This document shows, piece after piece, positions 36,411 through 47,900 of a stretch of 64,000 nucleotides of DNA; position 1 is the stretch's first letter; every line of letters starts with the position of its first letter. The stretch comes from Medicago truncatula (Eukaryota > Streptophyta > Magnoliopsida > Fabales > Fabaceae). The stretch covers positions 6,409,501 to 6,473,500 of the forward strand of contig NC_053042.1 in the NCBI RefSeq assembly GCF_003473485.1, in the 5' to 3' direction. The notes under the pieces were generated by a model, which saw nothing but the letters and a program-made list of their open reading frames with translations, did no database searches and had not been told where the DNA came from. The position numbers were made by a program, and so were the translations under genes.

Positions 36411-36719
36411 AAAATGTGAAATTTTTTGAATGTAGAGTAAAAAAAAAAATATCTTTTTCATTAAATATGGGTGAGACATTTTCATTATAATTTTTGAATG
36501 TTTGTTTAGTACTACTTAAACATTAACTTTTGTTACTAAGTTGTCTTTTTTATTAGCTTGATACTCAAAAGTGTCTTCTAATAGTATGTTTTATAACAAA
36601 AATTGCTAACCCTTTGAACTCCAGCCCTCATTTTACCAAATAAATAAGGGTCCTGCTGGCTTGATAATGAAGCTAAAACTTTCGAAATAACAATTTTTTA
36701 ACTTGTAATAAGTTGAATT

Positions 36720-37640
36720 CATCATATTCCAACAAAATATAAATTGCTAACCCCTAAACATTAAAAGATATTTTATAGTTTTAACGCATTCAATACGGTC
36801 GTTGAAAATAATGTATTCAACGCGTCAAAATATGTTGAATCAAGACTACATGTTGTTAGTTTTAAATAAATTTTTTGGTTTTTTTTTAATAACTAAATTT
36901 CCGATTTTAAAATCTACGCTAATCGATTTCAATCCAACAATCACCGACACGGTAAGTGTGTGAATGCATTTAAGATACTAGAAATGGACTAAAATCACTG
37001 TTTCTTTACACTTTCTTACATTACTAATCATTGTGAAAGATATCAGTTTTCACTATATTCCAACAAAATATTTCTATTTTTGTTCCCTTAACAAATACCC
37101 CAAGAGTACTCTTGCATTTTTCAATAAATATAATATTTTTTTTGAGAGACCAATAAATATAAATTGTTAACTCCTAAACATGAAAAGATATTTTATAGTT
37201 TGAACGCATTCAATATGGTTGTTGCAAATATGTATTCAACGCGTCAAAATACTTTTATAGTTTGAACACATTCAATATGGTCGTTGCAAATATGTATTCA
37301 ACGCGTCAAAATACTTTTATAGTTTGAACACATTCAATACGATCGTTGCAAATATGTATCCAACGCGTCAAAATACTTTTATAGTTTGAATGCATTCAAT
37401 ACAGTCGTTGCAAATATGTATTCAACGCGTCAAAATACTTTTATAGTTTGAACGCATTCAATACGGTTGTTGCAAATCATGTATTCAACGCGTCAAATCT
37501 AATTTTGAATAAACTTTCAATTTTTTCAATAAATTAATTTACGACATTCAAATCTACGCGAATCGATTTCAATCCAAAGATCACGATATAGTAAATGTGT
37601 GAACGTATTTAAGATGAGTATGAAATATACTAAAATCAAT
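36720..37640. repeat. Direct duplication of a roughly 300-bp segment, second copy expanded
   Basis: 36720-37035 and 37068-37640 share order and sequence: AACTCCTAAACATGAAAAGA, the GCATTCAATACGGTCGTTG unit, AATCTACGCGAATCGATTTC, and a tail ending in CATTTTCTTAC. The first copy has one 62-bp unit and the second has five. Confidence 0.7.
37191..37500. repeat. 62-bp tandem repeat, five copies
   Basis: Unit boundaries (TTTTATAGTTTGAA) fall at 37191, 37253, 37315, 37377 and 37439, an exact 62-bp period. Each unit contains GTATTCAACGCGTCAAAAT or a one-base variant of it. The array ends about 325 bp before the unit 5 start codon, so it lies in the probable promoter region. Confidence 0.9.
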
Positions 37641-37824
37641 GTTTTTATACATTTTCTTACTTTCCTAACCGTTGTGAAATTAATCATTTTTTACCTTTTA
37701 CCTTCCTTATAAATATGACATGTACTAGAGCCTATGCTGTACTTTACGTCTCTTCTTGAACTAGACCCTGTCACTCTCTGTACTTTGCACCTTTGAACCA
37801 TTTCACTCTCTGCTTCTGTTTCAA

Positions 37825-40299
37825 ATGGAAGATAGCAGCAGATCTTTGGAAGAAAACATTTACTGGAACCATTTCCAGTTCATCCATTTCGCTCAGTTTC
37901 TCCACTCCACTGATTTTGAACAGCAACTTGTAAGTATTATTTTTCAACTTTTTCTTTACTTCCATGTTCTTGATGAAACAAAAATGAAATCTTTATAAAG
38001 TTTTCATATGTGGGTGGTGTTAAGTACATGTACTTCATGTTCATGTTCATGCTACTTTCAAGTTCTTTTATTTTGTTCTTTTTCTTCATTATTTTAACTT
38101 GCCCATCTTTTAAATTCTGCATCTTTTTACAATTCTTGTAATTGCAGTGAGTTCTTTTGAAGAAAGCTTTGAGCTTTTGACATATACATATTGATATTGT
38201 TATGCTTGTTTTTAAATTAGGAATAGGCATGACAATGGGGCGGATACCGTTTTTGTCTTTCCCCCTTAAACCCGATGGGATTCGGGTTTAGGTATGCCTT
38301 TGCCATCCACGATTTCAACATGTGAAAGAAAAAAAATCTCAGGTCGGTACCTGATAGGGTTTAAGTATCCCCACCCCATCTCCACCCTGACATGAACTTG
38401 GAGCACATTTTGGTACTTTTTTCTTATAAAAGGTCCAAAACTACGCCGTTTCAACAATCTGGTTTTATTAAATTCATGCTTTTCTAGCTTAAAGGAAATG
38501 AATAAGGAGATTGTAGTGTAGTTTTTAAATAACGGATTAATTTTATTTTTACATGTTCTGCAAACACTATCTATAACATATTTGATCCATGTCATAAAAA
38601 ATTCGACAAAGTTTTACGTTGGTTGTTGACTGTCTAACACAACCCTCTCCTTTTATCGAGTTTAGGGTTTAGGCTTGTGATGATGCAGTCATGAACATAG
38701 GCAGGATAGCTGTTGTTGTTGCAAACACTATCGATGTAAATCATGTACCTGTGATGATTAATAGCGGTTTTTCAAGCAAATAATTATGTTGAGTTCAATG
38801 TATCATAATCTCAAATGGAAATTTATCATTTTATTGCAGGCACTTCCTAGAACATTCTCAGACAATTTGAAGAAGAAGCTGCCAGAAAATGTGACCCTTA
38901 AAGGTCCTAGTGGAGTTGAATGGAATGTAGGGCTGCAAACTAGAGATAATACTGTTTACTTCGTGGACGGTTGGCATCAGTTTGCAAGAGATCATTCTCT
39001 GAAAGAGAATGATTTCGCAGTCTTTAAGTACAATGGCGAATCATTGTTCAATGTGTTAATCTTTCAAGGAGAAAGCTTTTGTGAGAAAGCGGCTTCCTAT
39101 TTTGTTGGTCTCAGGGAGAAGGAAACAAACAAGTCTGTTGAAGAAGTCAACACTGTTCTTAATGCTGGTGTTGAATCTGCTTCCCCTGAGCAGTTCACGG
39201 CTAATGCAGTCACTATAGTGCTTCCCTCCCAATCAACCGGCAAAAGGACCAAGCAGCCTGTTAATGAGGTCACACCTGTCCAGACTAAGAAGCGAGGAAG
39301 ACCACCGAAAAAAGCTAATTGTTCTCTTGAGAGAGAAGTGCATGATTATGATTTGGTGGCTTGCAACAAGGAACACTCAGGTTAAAATATTTCTTTATTT
39401 TTCATTAACTTTAACTATCTTGATTTTGGCTTTTCCCTTAATGGGTCCTTTTATACCCTCACAGTCAAGTAATCTCATGTAAGCATAATATCATCAACAT
39501 AAACAAAAAATACAATTAGTTTTCCTCCTTCTGAATATTTTGAAGATTGTGATTTTCTTGACTTTGCTCATAGCCCTTTGATTTCATTCTAGTTCTTAAA
39601 ACTATGGATTAAAACTCATCTGATCTTCCCTTACTTGTCTACGAAAGAGTATTTTGCATTTAAATCCTTATATTTATGCCAGAGCTTATCCTTATATTTA
39701 AAACTCATGATTGAACTGTTCAATTCCACACAGAGGCATCCATCAGTGGGAAGGAAGATGAGAAAAAGATAGCCCACTTATTTACCTCCTCTTTTCCATA
39801 TTTTGTTATGATAATGAAATCCTGCAATATCAGTGGTTCACGTACTCTGGTGAGTTCTTCCCTTTTGTGAATTGTGATGCTTTATTTTACTCCCAAATAA
39901 TGTTGTTTTATCTCTCCACCCTTATCTTTAAGTAACTTATGTAGTGTTTCATCTGCTTGAGAAACTAATCCAGTTGGAGTATAATATTGAATACTTGTTA
40001 TATTGTAGAGAATCCCATGTCATTTCTCTGCTACACATCTCCCTGACTGCAAGACAGAAGTTACGCTTCGCAATGCAAGAGGTGAATGTTGGAATGTGAA
40101 CTCCATCCCAGTGGGAGCAACACACACCTTTTGTGGGGGATGGATGGCCTTTGTTCGTGATAATGGTATCAATCTTGGCGACACAATAATTTTTGAGCTC
40201 GTTTCTAATTTTGTGATGAAGGTTTATATATCTGGGGTTGGAAAAGAAGGTCTTGACTATCAAAATTATAAACGAGCTCAAAAATGTGCTTGTTTGTGA
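37825..40299 (+). CDS. REM-type B3 protein, two B3 domains (unit 5)
   Basis: Exons 37825-37929, 38840-39380, 39734-39849 and 40009-40299 give about 350 aa with consistent phases. Exon 1 encodes SRSLEENIYWNHFQFIHF, where the usual SWEED has become SLEEN. The first B3 domain follows (ALPRTFSDNLKKKLPENV, GWHQFARDHSLKENDFAVFKY). The linker has KKRGRPPK, an AT-hook-like core. The second domain is type C2b: SSFPYFVMIMK in exon 3, then RIPCHFSATHLPDCKTEVTL in exon 4 after a short 159-bp intron. The C-terminus departs from its relatives: after GKEGLDYQN it reads YKRAQKCACL instead of the usual GHVKLDS ending. This reflects a 3' sequence change around 40263-40299. Probably functional as a DNA-binding protein. 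Confidence 0.85.
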
Positions 40300-40319
40300 G
40301 ATAGATAAATCAATCTTAG

Positions 40320-40430
40320 ATGAAGATTTTTTGTGGCATGAGTTGCCAAGACTTTATACATTTTATAGATGATGATTTTTTGTGGCATGAGTTGCCAAGA
40401 CTTGATACATTTTATAGATGATGATTTTTT
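40320..40430. repeat. 49-bp tandem duplication after unit 5
   Basis: TTTTTTGTGGCATGAGTTGC and the following bases (AAGACTT.ATACATTTTATAGATGATGA) occur twice with a 49-bp period, in the probable 3' UTR of unit 5. Confidence 0.85.
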
Positions 40431-40479
40431 GTTACGCTGCTGCATTTTAGTTCATGTTATTGCGAAATGTTGGTGATAC

Positions 40480-42030
40480 GACTTAATTCGAGTAGGGATC
40501 ACACTTCCGAATTTAGGGAGAGAAGCTAGAATGAAAAAGAGGAATTTGATTATATTTTTCATTGATTTTAATCATGAGACAATACAATGCTTATATTAGC
40601 TAGTGCATACTCGTAGTAAGATAACTACATCAATCACACAACGACACTATTACCAGACAAACCAATAAAGTATGCATAAAAGATCCCTTCTAGAATAAAT
40701 AATTATATGAGTTATCGTTCTCTTATTTTAAGGGTTGTAAAAGAATGGTCTCAACGCATCATGACCTCAAAAGCTACATGCACATATTCTTAGATTTATA
40801 CAAATCATTGCATCATTGTTTGCAAGGCAATTTACTACATCAATGTATGCAAGGGAAGCTCTATCTGGTAGCATTTTTTTTCCAGCTAATGTGTTTCCAA
40901 GTGTCACACCATACGGCGGAACTTTGTCACAATCACCACCCCACAATTGCCAAACGATAAAAATATCTCAAACCATTATCATTTGCAACCCAATTAGCAT
41001 TGAACTATCTGCCTTAAATCCTTGAAAACTATCTGTTTTGCATAGTGTTGACTCACAGTTTGTCAAGCAAAGGAACAGTCTTAGGATCAACAAGATGAAA
41101 GGAAGTTGAGCTCCTTCTCCTTTCATGGTAGTCACTGCCCATGCAGCTAAAAACACATTCTTCCTGATTGTAACTTGGATAAAGAAATGGATATATAATC
41201 ATGAGGTTCCAATATTGAAGGTGTATATGGCTGGTTCTTGGAAATATTTACCTTTACAGTGCCATGCTTGAACATGTAATTCACACTTTTCACCACATTA
41301 AAAACAAGATGCTCCATGTAGTCAAATACATGAAAAATTTTACTTATAAATTCAATCGAACTCATCAAATTAGCAATGCTTGAGAAACCAAGGGCAGTAC
41401 TCACAATAGCTCTTGCCCTCATTCACTTGCCTTCCTTTGTTGTGATCCAAAAGAACTTGTCTGCAACCTCATCCACACAATTACCAAGAGTAGCACATTG
41501 GTCTCCCTCTCGTGATAGTTGAACTTATCAGCAAGGTTTGGATTATCAGGTCTGACTTCATTTAAAATTAGCGAGAGAACAGCATCAACAATTGATTGAA
41601 CCTCTGTAGTAGTTGAACTTGTACCCTCTCTGAAATGTGATGGCACATGTTGATCATTTTCCGTTGCCTCCATCGTTGGCACTTTTCGCAGCATAACGCA
41701 ATAAAAATGGCGCAATGAATTGTCATCAAGTATAGTATACAATATAGGGTATACTGGAGACAAAGCATGATTGAGAGAACATGCATTGCTATCTTCAAAA
41801 ACTGACCTATCATATGCCGTAATGTGCGGACAACGAGCTCACTGGCCTGCTCAAATCACGCCTTCCTGATATTCCCACCAGAGAGCACCGCGGCAAATGA
41901 TGATGTTTTCATTAGTTTGATGGATGTGATTTCACGCCGTAGTAGGATAGCTACATCAACCCTACAATAACACTATCACCCTAATAGAGTATACCTAAAC
42001 AACCCCTTCTAAAATAAACTAATATTTGAA
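40480..42030. other. Unidentified segment bounded by similar direct repeats
   Basis: 40590-40715 and 41940-42025 share diverged sequence (AGTA.GATA.CTACATCAA, ACACTATTACC/ACACTATCACC, CCCTTCTA.AATAAA), like decayed LTRs about 1.3 kb apart. Between them the minus strand has frames of 114 aa (41419-41763) and 91 aa (41147-41422). I recognise no domain in them. They may be captured host sequence or the remains of an unlisted retroelement. Confidence 0.4.
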
Positions 42031-42366
42031 ACGTAACACGTAATATGACAGAGGAATATTTATTTGGGGTGTTTCAGATTCATGAGTTAATTAGAGTACA
42101 AGACAATACTCTATAATATCCTAGTCCCTTCTGTTACATTTCTTTTTATGGATACAAGTAACTTTAGATCACTGAATATGTGAGATTTGACATTATATTT
42201 TCTTCTTTCAACAAATCGTTTATAATTTTTATGTTTATCAAAATTATGTAAACTCAAATAATATACAAAGCTATGAGTGCTCTACAATTGGAGCTTAACA
42301 CAAGTAATCCAATTGCATAAATAATTTTTATGTTTCTTTAATCTTCCATTACTACTAACTACATCC

Positions 42367-42500
42367 TCCTCTGGTCACTATTATAAGTAAAAATTTATAA
42401 TATATGTTTATTTAATAAATGATGTATGTAGTTTATAATGTAGATTACATACATCATTTATTGAATAAATTTGCTTATAACAGTGATTAGATGGTGTATT
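42367..42500. mobile_element. Small MITE with imperfect inverted ends
   Basis: CCTCTGGTCACTATTATAAG near 42368 and CTTATAACAGTGATTAGATG near 42474-42493 form imperfect inverted repeats around an AT-rich core that itself contains ACATCATTTATTGAATAAAT as the complement of an upstream segment. Exact ends are uncertain. Confidence 0.6.
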
Positions 42501-42543
42501 AGTTTTCTTTATTTTGTTCTAACCATTAGTAGGATAACATTTT

Positions 42544-44541
42544 GAGTGAATAAGCTATTTAGTCCTCAAATTTGTATGTATCCGTCAATTTCATCACCTG
42601 ATTTTTTCGAAATAGCTTATATGTCCGTGAATTTTATAAATGTCAATCAATTTAGTCCTTCCATCAAGTCTCGTCGTTAACAATGTTGACGTATCCCGTT
42701 AAACGCTACCGTGGAGTTTCAAGTAGGCTTCCACGGATACTCGGACGAATTTGATCAAAAAAAAATTTGAATTTTCTTTTAGACTTTTTTTAAACGAAAG
42801 TCATTATGAGTTGTTACCTTGTCCAATCAATCCATGAATTATTCATTAAAAATCAAGTCGGTCCCTAAATAATGTTACTCACTATACATGCATAGATGCA
42901 AAGTGAAACACAAACAATTGATCCTAGAGCTTTATGAGTATTGGATAAGTCGTTGACAAATATATAAACTCCTGAAAAATAATACTCTAGCAAGCTCCAA
43001 ACAGTTAAAAAGTCCATCTGTGATATTTAAATGATATTTTCAAGAAGATGGATGTAAATGTTCTCTCTCCTGATCAGGCCTTTCAGCTTTGAAGACTTGT
43101 TACAAGAAATGCTTTGGCAGTGGAAAAACTTGTATTTGAAGAATTGTTGTGAAGAAATTCATAGCAGAGATATCATTAATTTTTTAAGGAAAATATTAAC
43201 TAGTGCCCGGGACGTTGGTTAAGGAATTATTAAAGAAAATATTTTTTTGAAAATTGTGTATTTTATGTTTTAAAAGTTAAAAAGTTGTTCTTTTCAATGC
43301 AAATTATATTTTTTCTTTTTACTTTTAGCTTCTTAGCCTGTGCCTCGGGAGCATCGGTTAACAAAACCTATTTTCTAATATGGAAACTCAAACCACTTGT
43401 TAATTTCAAACACCACAGGATAAATCATAAATATAAAAAAGCCAAATCATTCTAAAACCCTACAAACTATATATTAACCACCATGTACAGCTTTAATTTA
43501 AGATCGAATACTGCAGTAGGTATTTGTTTAGCACAAACCAAATTTATTCATTTTTCATTTCTTCTATACAATGAAGTGTTTCTTATCTTTTTGACAAATC
43601 AATGCAACAAGATAATAAGCTCAAATCAGTATGATAGTTCATAAAAGCTCAAATCTTTCTGGAGAGCAGATAATTTTCAAGAGTATAAGAAGAAACTGGC
43701 TGGTGTGTAAAAAATAGTATGCAAATGAAATTATTGCAAAGAGAAATAAGTAGAGTTAAAAGAAGGTTATAACTATGTAATAAAAATATAACATATATCT
43801 ATCTTCAATGCATAGTAAAGCTAAATAATAAAAAGGACCTACCTAGTTAATTAGTTGAAGGCACATATATAGTCTAGAAATAAGAATACTAGGATTTCAT
43901 AAAAATGTAACATATATGTTAAACATGAAAAAGATAATAAATAATAGTTAAACACATTCTTTTATTTTTTAGCATTTATTTGACTATATCAGGGATCTCT
44001 TTGATAAATAAGATATAGATCAATTTTGAGTGACAAAATTTAGAGACCAACTTTATTTTTTTTTAATGAATAACTCATGAGAAATGATATTGGTACAACC
44101 ATTTTGGTACAACTTTTGTACAACTTTCTCTTTCATACTCACATTGTGTTTTTATTCTCTCTCTTCCTTTTTCTCTTTCTATTGTTTTTAACCAATGAGA
44201 AGAGAGAACAACAAAGTTGTCTCAAATGTTGTACCAAAATGATTGTCAAAACATCACTACTCATAATTTATCGATTGATTTGACTGTGTAACAATTGTAA
44301 TGACTTTCGCTTCAAAAAAGAAGAAAAAAAAAATCAAATTCGTCCTTGTACATGTGGAAGCTGACTTGAAACTTCATGTCGTCTCTTAACATGACACTTC
44401 AATACCATAACCGCAAGACTTGATGGAGAGACTAAATTGATTGACATTTATAAAATTGAGAGACGCGTTGGCTATTTTAAAAATTTGAGGACAAAATCGA
44501 CAACTACATCTAAATTCGAGGACGAAATAGTTCATCCACTC
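42544..44541. mobile_element. Non-autonomous TIR element (MULE-like), about 2 kb
   Basis: 42544-42755 is matched in inverted orientation by about 44330-44541. Shared blocks on the left arm are GAATTTTATAAATGTCAATC, AATTTAGTCCTTCCATCAAG, GTTTCAAGTAGGCTTCCAC and GGACGAATTTG. Arms are about 210 bp with roughly 75-80% identity by eye. The 1.6-kb interior has no substantial open frame. Flanking 9-mers (TAACATTTT and ATAATTTTT) match poorly, so the insertion is old or the ends are slightly off. Long TIRs suggest a Mutator-like origin. Confidence 0.65.
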
Positions 44542-44835
44542 ATAATTTTTTTTGTGCAACATGTCAAAAAGTTACGTGGATAATTTTTTATACTAAATTT
44601 GAACATATATAAGATTATTTCTATAAAATAATAATGTGTTCAAATTAATCTTTCAAAAATAATGTGTTCAAATTAAATAATATCTTTGATTTAAAATATT
44701 ATTTTTGAACAAAATATAAACAAAAATGATATATCTTTCGGTTATTATTATAAGAAAAATGGACATTTTTTATTTATTCATTAGTTGCAAAAAAAAGGTT
44801 GGTTGAAAAGATGAAGTTAACCACTTAAACACATT

Positions 44836-44865
44836 ACCTCGTGTACTGTTAAAGCAGCCTGGAAC
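44836..44865 (+). promoter_or_regulatory. Conserved upstream/leader block, unit 6 copy
   Basis: ACCTCGTGTACTGTTAAAGC then AGCCTGGAACTTTG is a shortened version of the block before units 1, 4, 7 and 8. It lies about 40-70 bp before the ATG. Confidence 0.4.
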
Positions 44866-44906
44866 TTTGTTTCCTTTCTCTTGACTGACTTTGTTTGAAT
44901 TTTGAA

Positions 44907-47900
44907 ATGGGAGGAAGAGATGATGGACAAAACTGGGATGGAAGCAGATCTTGGGAAGAAGATATTTACTGGACCCATTTCCAGTTCATCCATTTCACCC
45001 AATTTCTTCAAACTACCACCAATTTTCAACAACAACTTGTAAGTCCCTTCTTCTAAAATATTCATATTTCTGTGTTCACTGTCGAGGAAGTACATGCACT
45101 ATTTTTCATCGTTATAACTAACTATTTTTTAGAAAGTTTTGATCTTTTTATATTTATTTTTTTAGATACAGATATGCTTGTTTTTAAATAATGGTAGTCG
45201 TAGATCTGCTTTTCAGTTTGCATTGCAATAATTAAGTAGATTGTTTAAAAGAAAAGGGATTGATTAATATCTCTTTTTCAAGCAAATAATTATGTTTAGC
45301 TTTTGGTTTATTATTGTTGAGTGTGTTAAATTATACTTTTGGTCCCCTTAAGTTAATTTTCGTTTCTCTTTGGCCCCTTAATTGTTTTTCATTTCATTTT
45401 TGTTAGAACACCAACATAAGATTAAATAAGAGAACCAAAGTAAAACACAACGAACATACAATATTTGTTAACGCACTTCGGCCATTGTGCCTACCTCTGT
45501 GACTATAGAGCAGCTATAGTTTTGTTTCTATTACTGTGATGAACTAAGGTTTCAGTGTTACAAGCAATATATATAGTATTATTACTATGATTCAGTTGCC
45601 TTCTTTAGTGTCTTGCATATATGAGTCATACTTCAACAATTTTGATCCCTTATATTACAAATGTTAGAAAATTTGGTTTTAAGTTTTTTTCGTTTCGTTT
45701 TAGACAGTTTAGTCCTTCCTATCAGGGACCAAAATGTCTTAATATTTTAAACTTAAGGGATCAAATTGCAATAATGTTTGTAACTTAAGGGCCAAAAGTG
45801 TAATTTACCCTTGTTGAGTGTGACTTGAAATCTCACCATGTATCAAGAGAAGGAGGAAAGAATTATGAAAGAGGGTTTTGGTTCTGCCTCGCGTGCTAGG
45901 CATGTGAAGTTTGTGTGCTAGGCGCATGGTTTGTGTTTTTTGGCAGAATTTTGATTCTGTCTCATGTGGAGGCCTGCGGCCAGCTGTCAGTTTTGTGCTA
46001 TACACGTCCAATCATGTGCTAAGCACGTGCCACGGGTTTCGGACCTTGATTTAAAGATTTTTCCCACTTTTGTGTAATCTCATGGAACCTAAGAATGCAA
46101 CGTTGAGGAACCTTAGGACCCATTTGGTGCGTAGGATATGGTAGAGACATGGTAGAATAGAGAGTTGGATAAGAATAAGATACGACAGTGATAGAATAGA
46201 CTTTTTTCTACCATATGTTTGGATGTACACATGATAAGAAATATGATGGACAACTACATGATGATCCTACCCCCAAAAAACACAATCATATAACCCCTTA
46301 TAGCCATTTAGAGCTTGAGGGTCTTTGGGTGAGACTCCTGGGTTGGGAAACATTGTAAACACCTCACATGAGTGAAAATCTGTGAGTTTCTTGTTCATGG
46401 GAAGAGATTGGGAAATGAGTAGAAATTAGGTTGTTCTTGGAGAACTTATTGAGGTTAATTACTTTTTTCTCTTTAGTATATCTTTGTAAGAAACTCATTG
46501 ATAGTGAATTGGAGAGCTCTCTCCCCCACCAAACATAGGTCATTGTTGGGCCGAACTGGATAATCAAATTGTAGTGTGTTTGTTCCTCTACTCTCTTTAT
46601 CTTGCTCTTCTTGCTTTGATTGAGGTTTTGATTCACACTTCGTTGCTAGATCTAGATATGTTGTTGTTGCTTGAGACTATTTGGTTATTGGTTGCCATTG
46701 ATACTTGCTCCAGGCATCTATGTTTATTTATGTGAGATTTGAGTCTGAATTCACAACAATTATTCTTTTCCTTGTTCTGCAAATAGTAAATCATGCACTT
46801 TTATTTAAATAAATTGGGGAAGAGGCAATTTTTTATCAATTAAATTGACACTGGTGACCATTTTAAATTTGTCCCCGATAAGATTTGAACTCTGTACATT
46901 GAGGTTACAAGACTAAGCTCTTACATTAAGTTAGCACCTCAAGAGTATGAAAATCCATGTACTTCTTTTTTTATCAACATGTAAACCATGTACTAGAGAT
47001 GATTAATAGCTGTTTTTCAAGCAAATAATACTGCAAGCAAATAATTATTTCAGCTCAATGTATCTTTTAATTTCAGGTTAAAATTTATATTTTAATTGCA
47101 GGCACTTCCTAAAACATTTTCAGACAATTTAAAGAAGAAGTTGCCAGAAAATGTGACTCTTAAAGGTCCTAGTGGAGTTGTGTGGAATATAGGACTGACA
47201 ACTAGAGATAATACTGTTTACTTCGTGGACGGTTGGCAACAATTCGTGAACGATCACTCTTTGAAAGAGAATGATTTCCTTGTCTTTAAGTACAATGGTG
47301 AATCACTCTTTGAGGTTTTAATCTTTGATGGAAATAGTTTTTGTGAGAAGGCAACTTCTTATTTTGTCGGAAAATGCGGACATGCTCAAACTGAACAAGG
47401 GGATAGCAAGGCAAAGGACAATAACACTTCTGCTTTTAACGCTGGTGTTGAGTCTGCTTCCCCCCAGGTAGCTGATGTAGTCGCTAAGACCACACCTGCT
47501 GCTGTTCCATCCCAAACAACCAGCAAAAGGACCAAGAAGAAGCCTGTTATTGAAGTTACGCCTGTCCAGACTAAGAAGCGAGGAAGACCACCAAAATCAG
47601 ATGATTCTGGTGAGAAGCTACTACGTGATTTGGTGGCTTGTAACAAGGAACACTCAGGTTCAAATATTTCTTCCTTTTTCATTAACCTTTACTATATTTT
47701 ACAAATTATTTAGTAACTATAACTAACATGTATATCTCTCCCTCTCTCTAACTAACTTGCTAACAAGCACTCTCCTCTTTATTTTGGCATTTCCCTTAAT
47801 GTGTCCTATTAGAGTCTCTCTCAGTCAAGTAATCTCCTGTGACCATAATATTTCAACATAAACAAGTACAATTAGTTTTCATCCTTGTGAATGTTGGAAG

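Larger units (their letters stand above)
45310..46763. mobile_element. Solo LTR in intron 1 of unit 6, itself interrupted
   Basis: The LTR runs 45315-46758, beginning TGTTGAGTGTG and ending GAATTCACAACA. It is flanked by a perfect 5-bp duplication, attat, at 45310-45314 and 46759-46763. Paralogous introns read GGTTTATTATTCTTTTCC, the empty site. Within it sits a MITE at 45323-45810. Without the MITE and its extra target copy, the LTR is about 947 bp. The 3' half resembles the LTR pieces in units 1 and 4. Confidence 0.85.

Noticed and set aside
37191..37500. A CRISPR-like array
   Set aside because: Contiguous 62-bp tandem repeats without spacers, in a plant nuclear context.
41147..41763. A real host gene on the minus strand
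   Set aside because: Two adjoining frames without a recognisable domain, start context or splice sites. Kept only as an unidentified segment.
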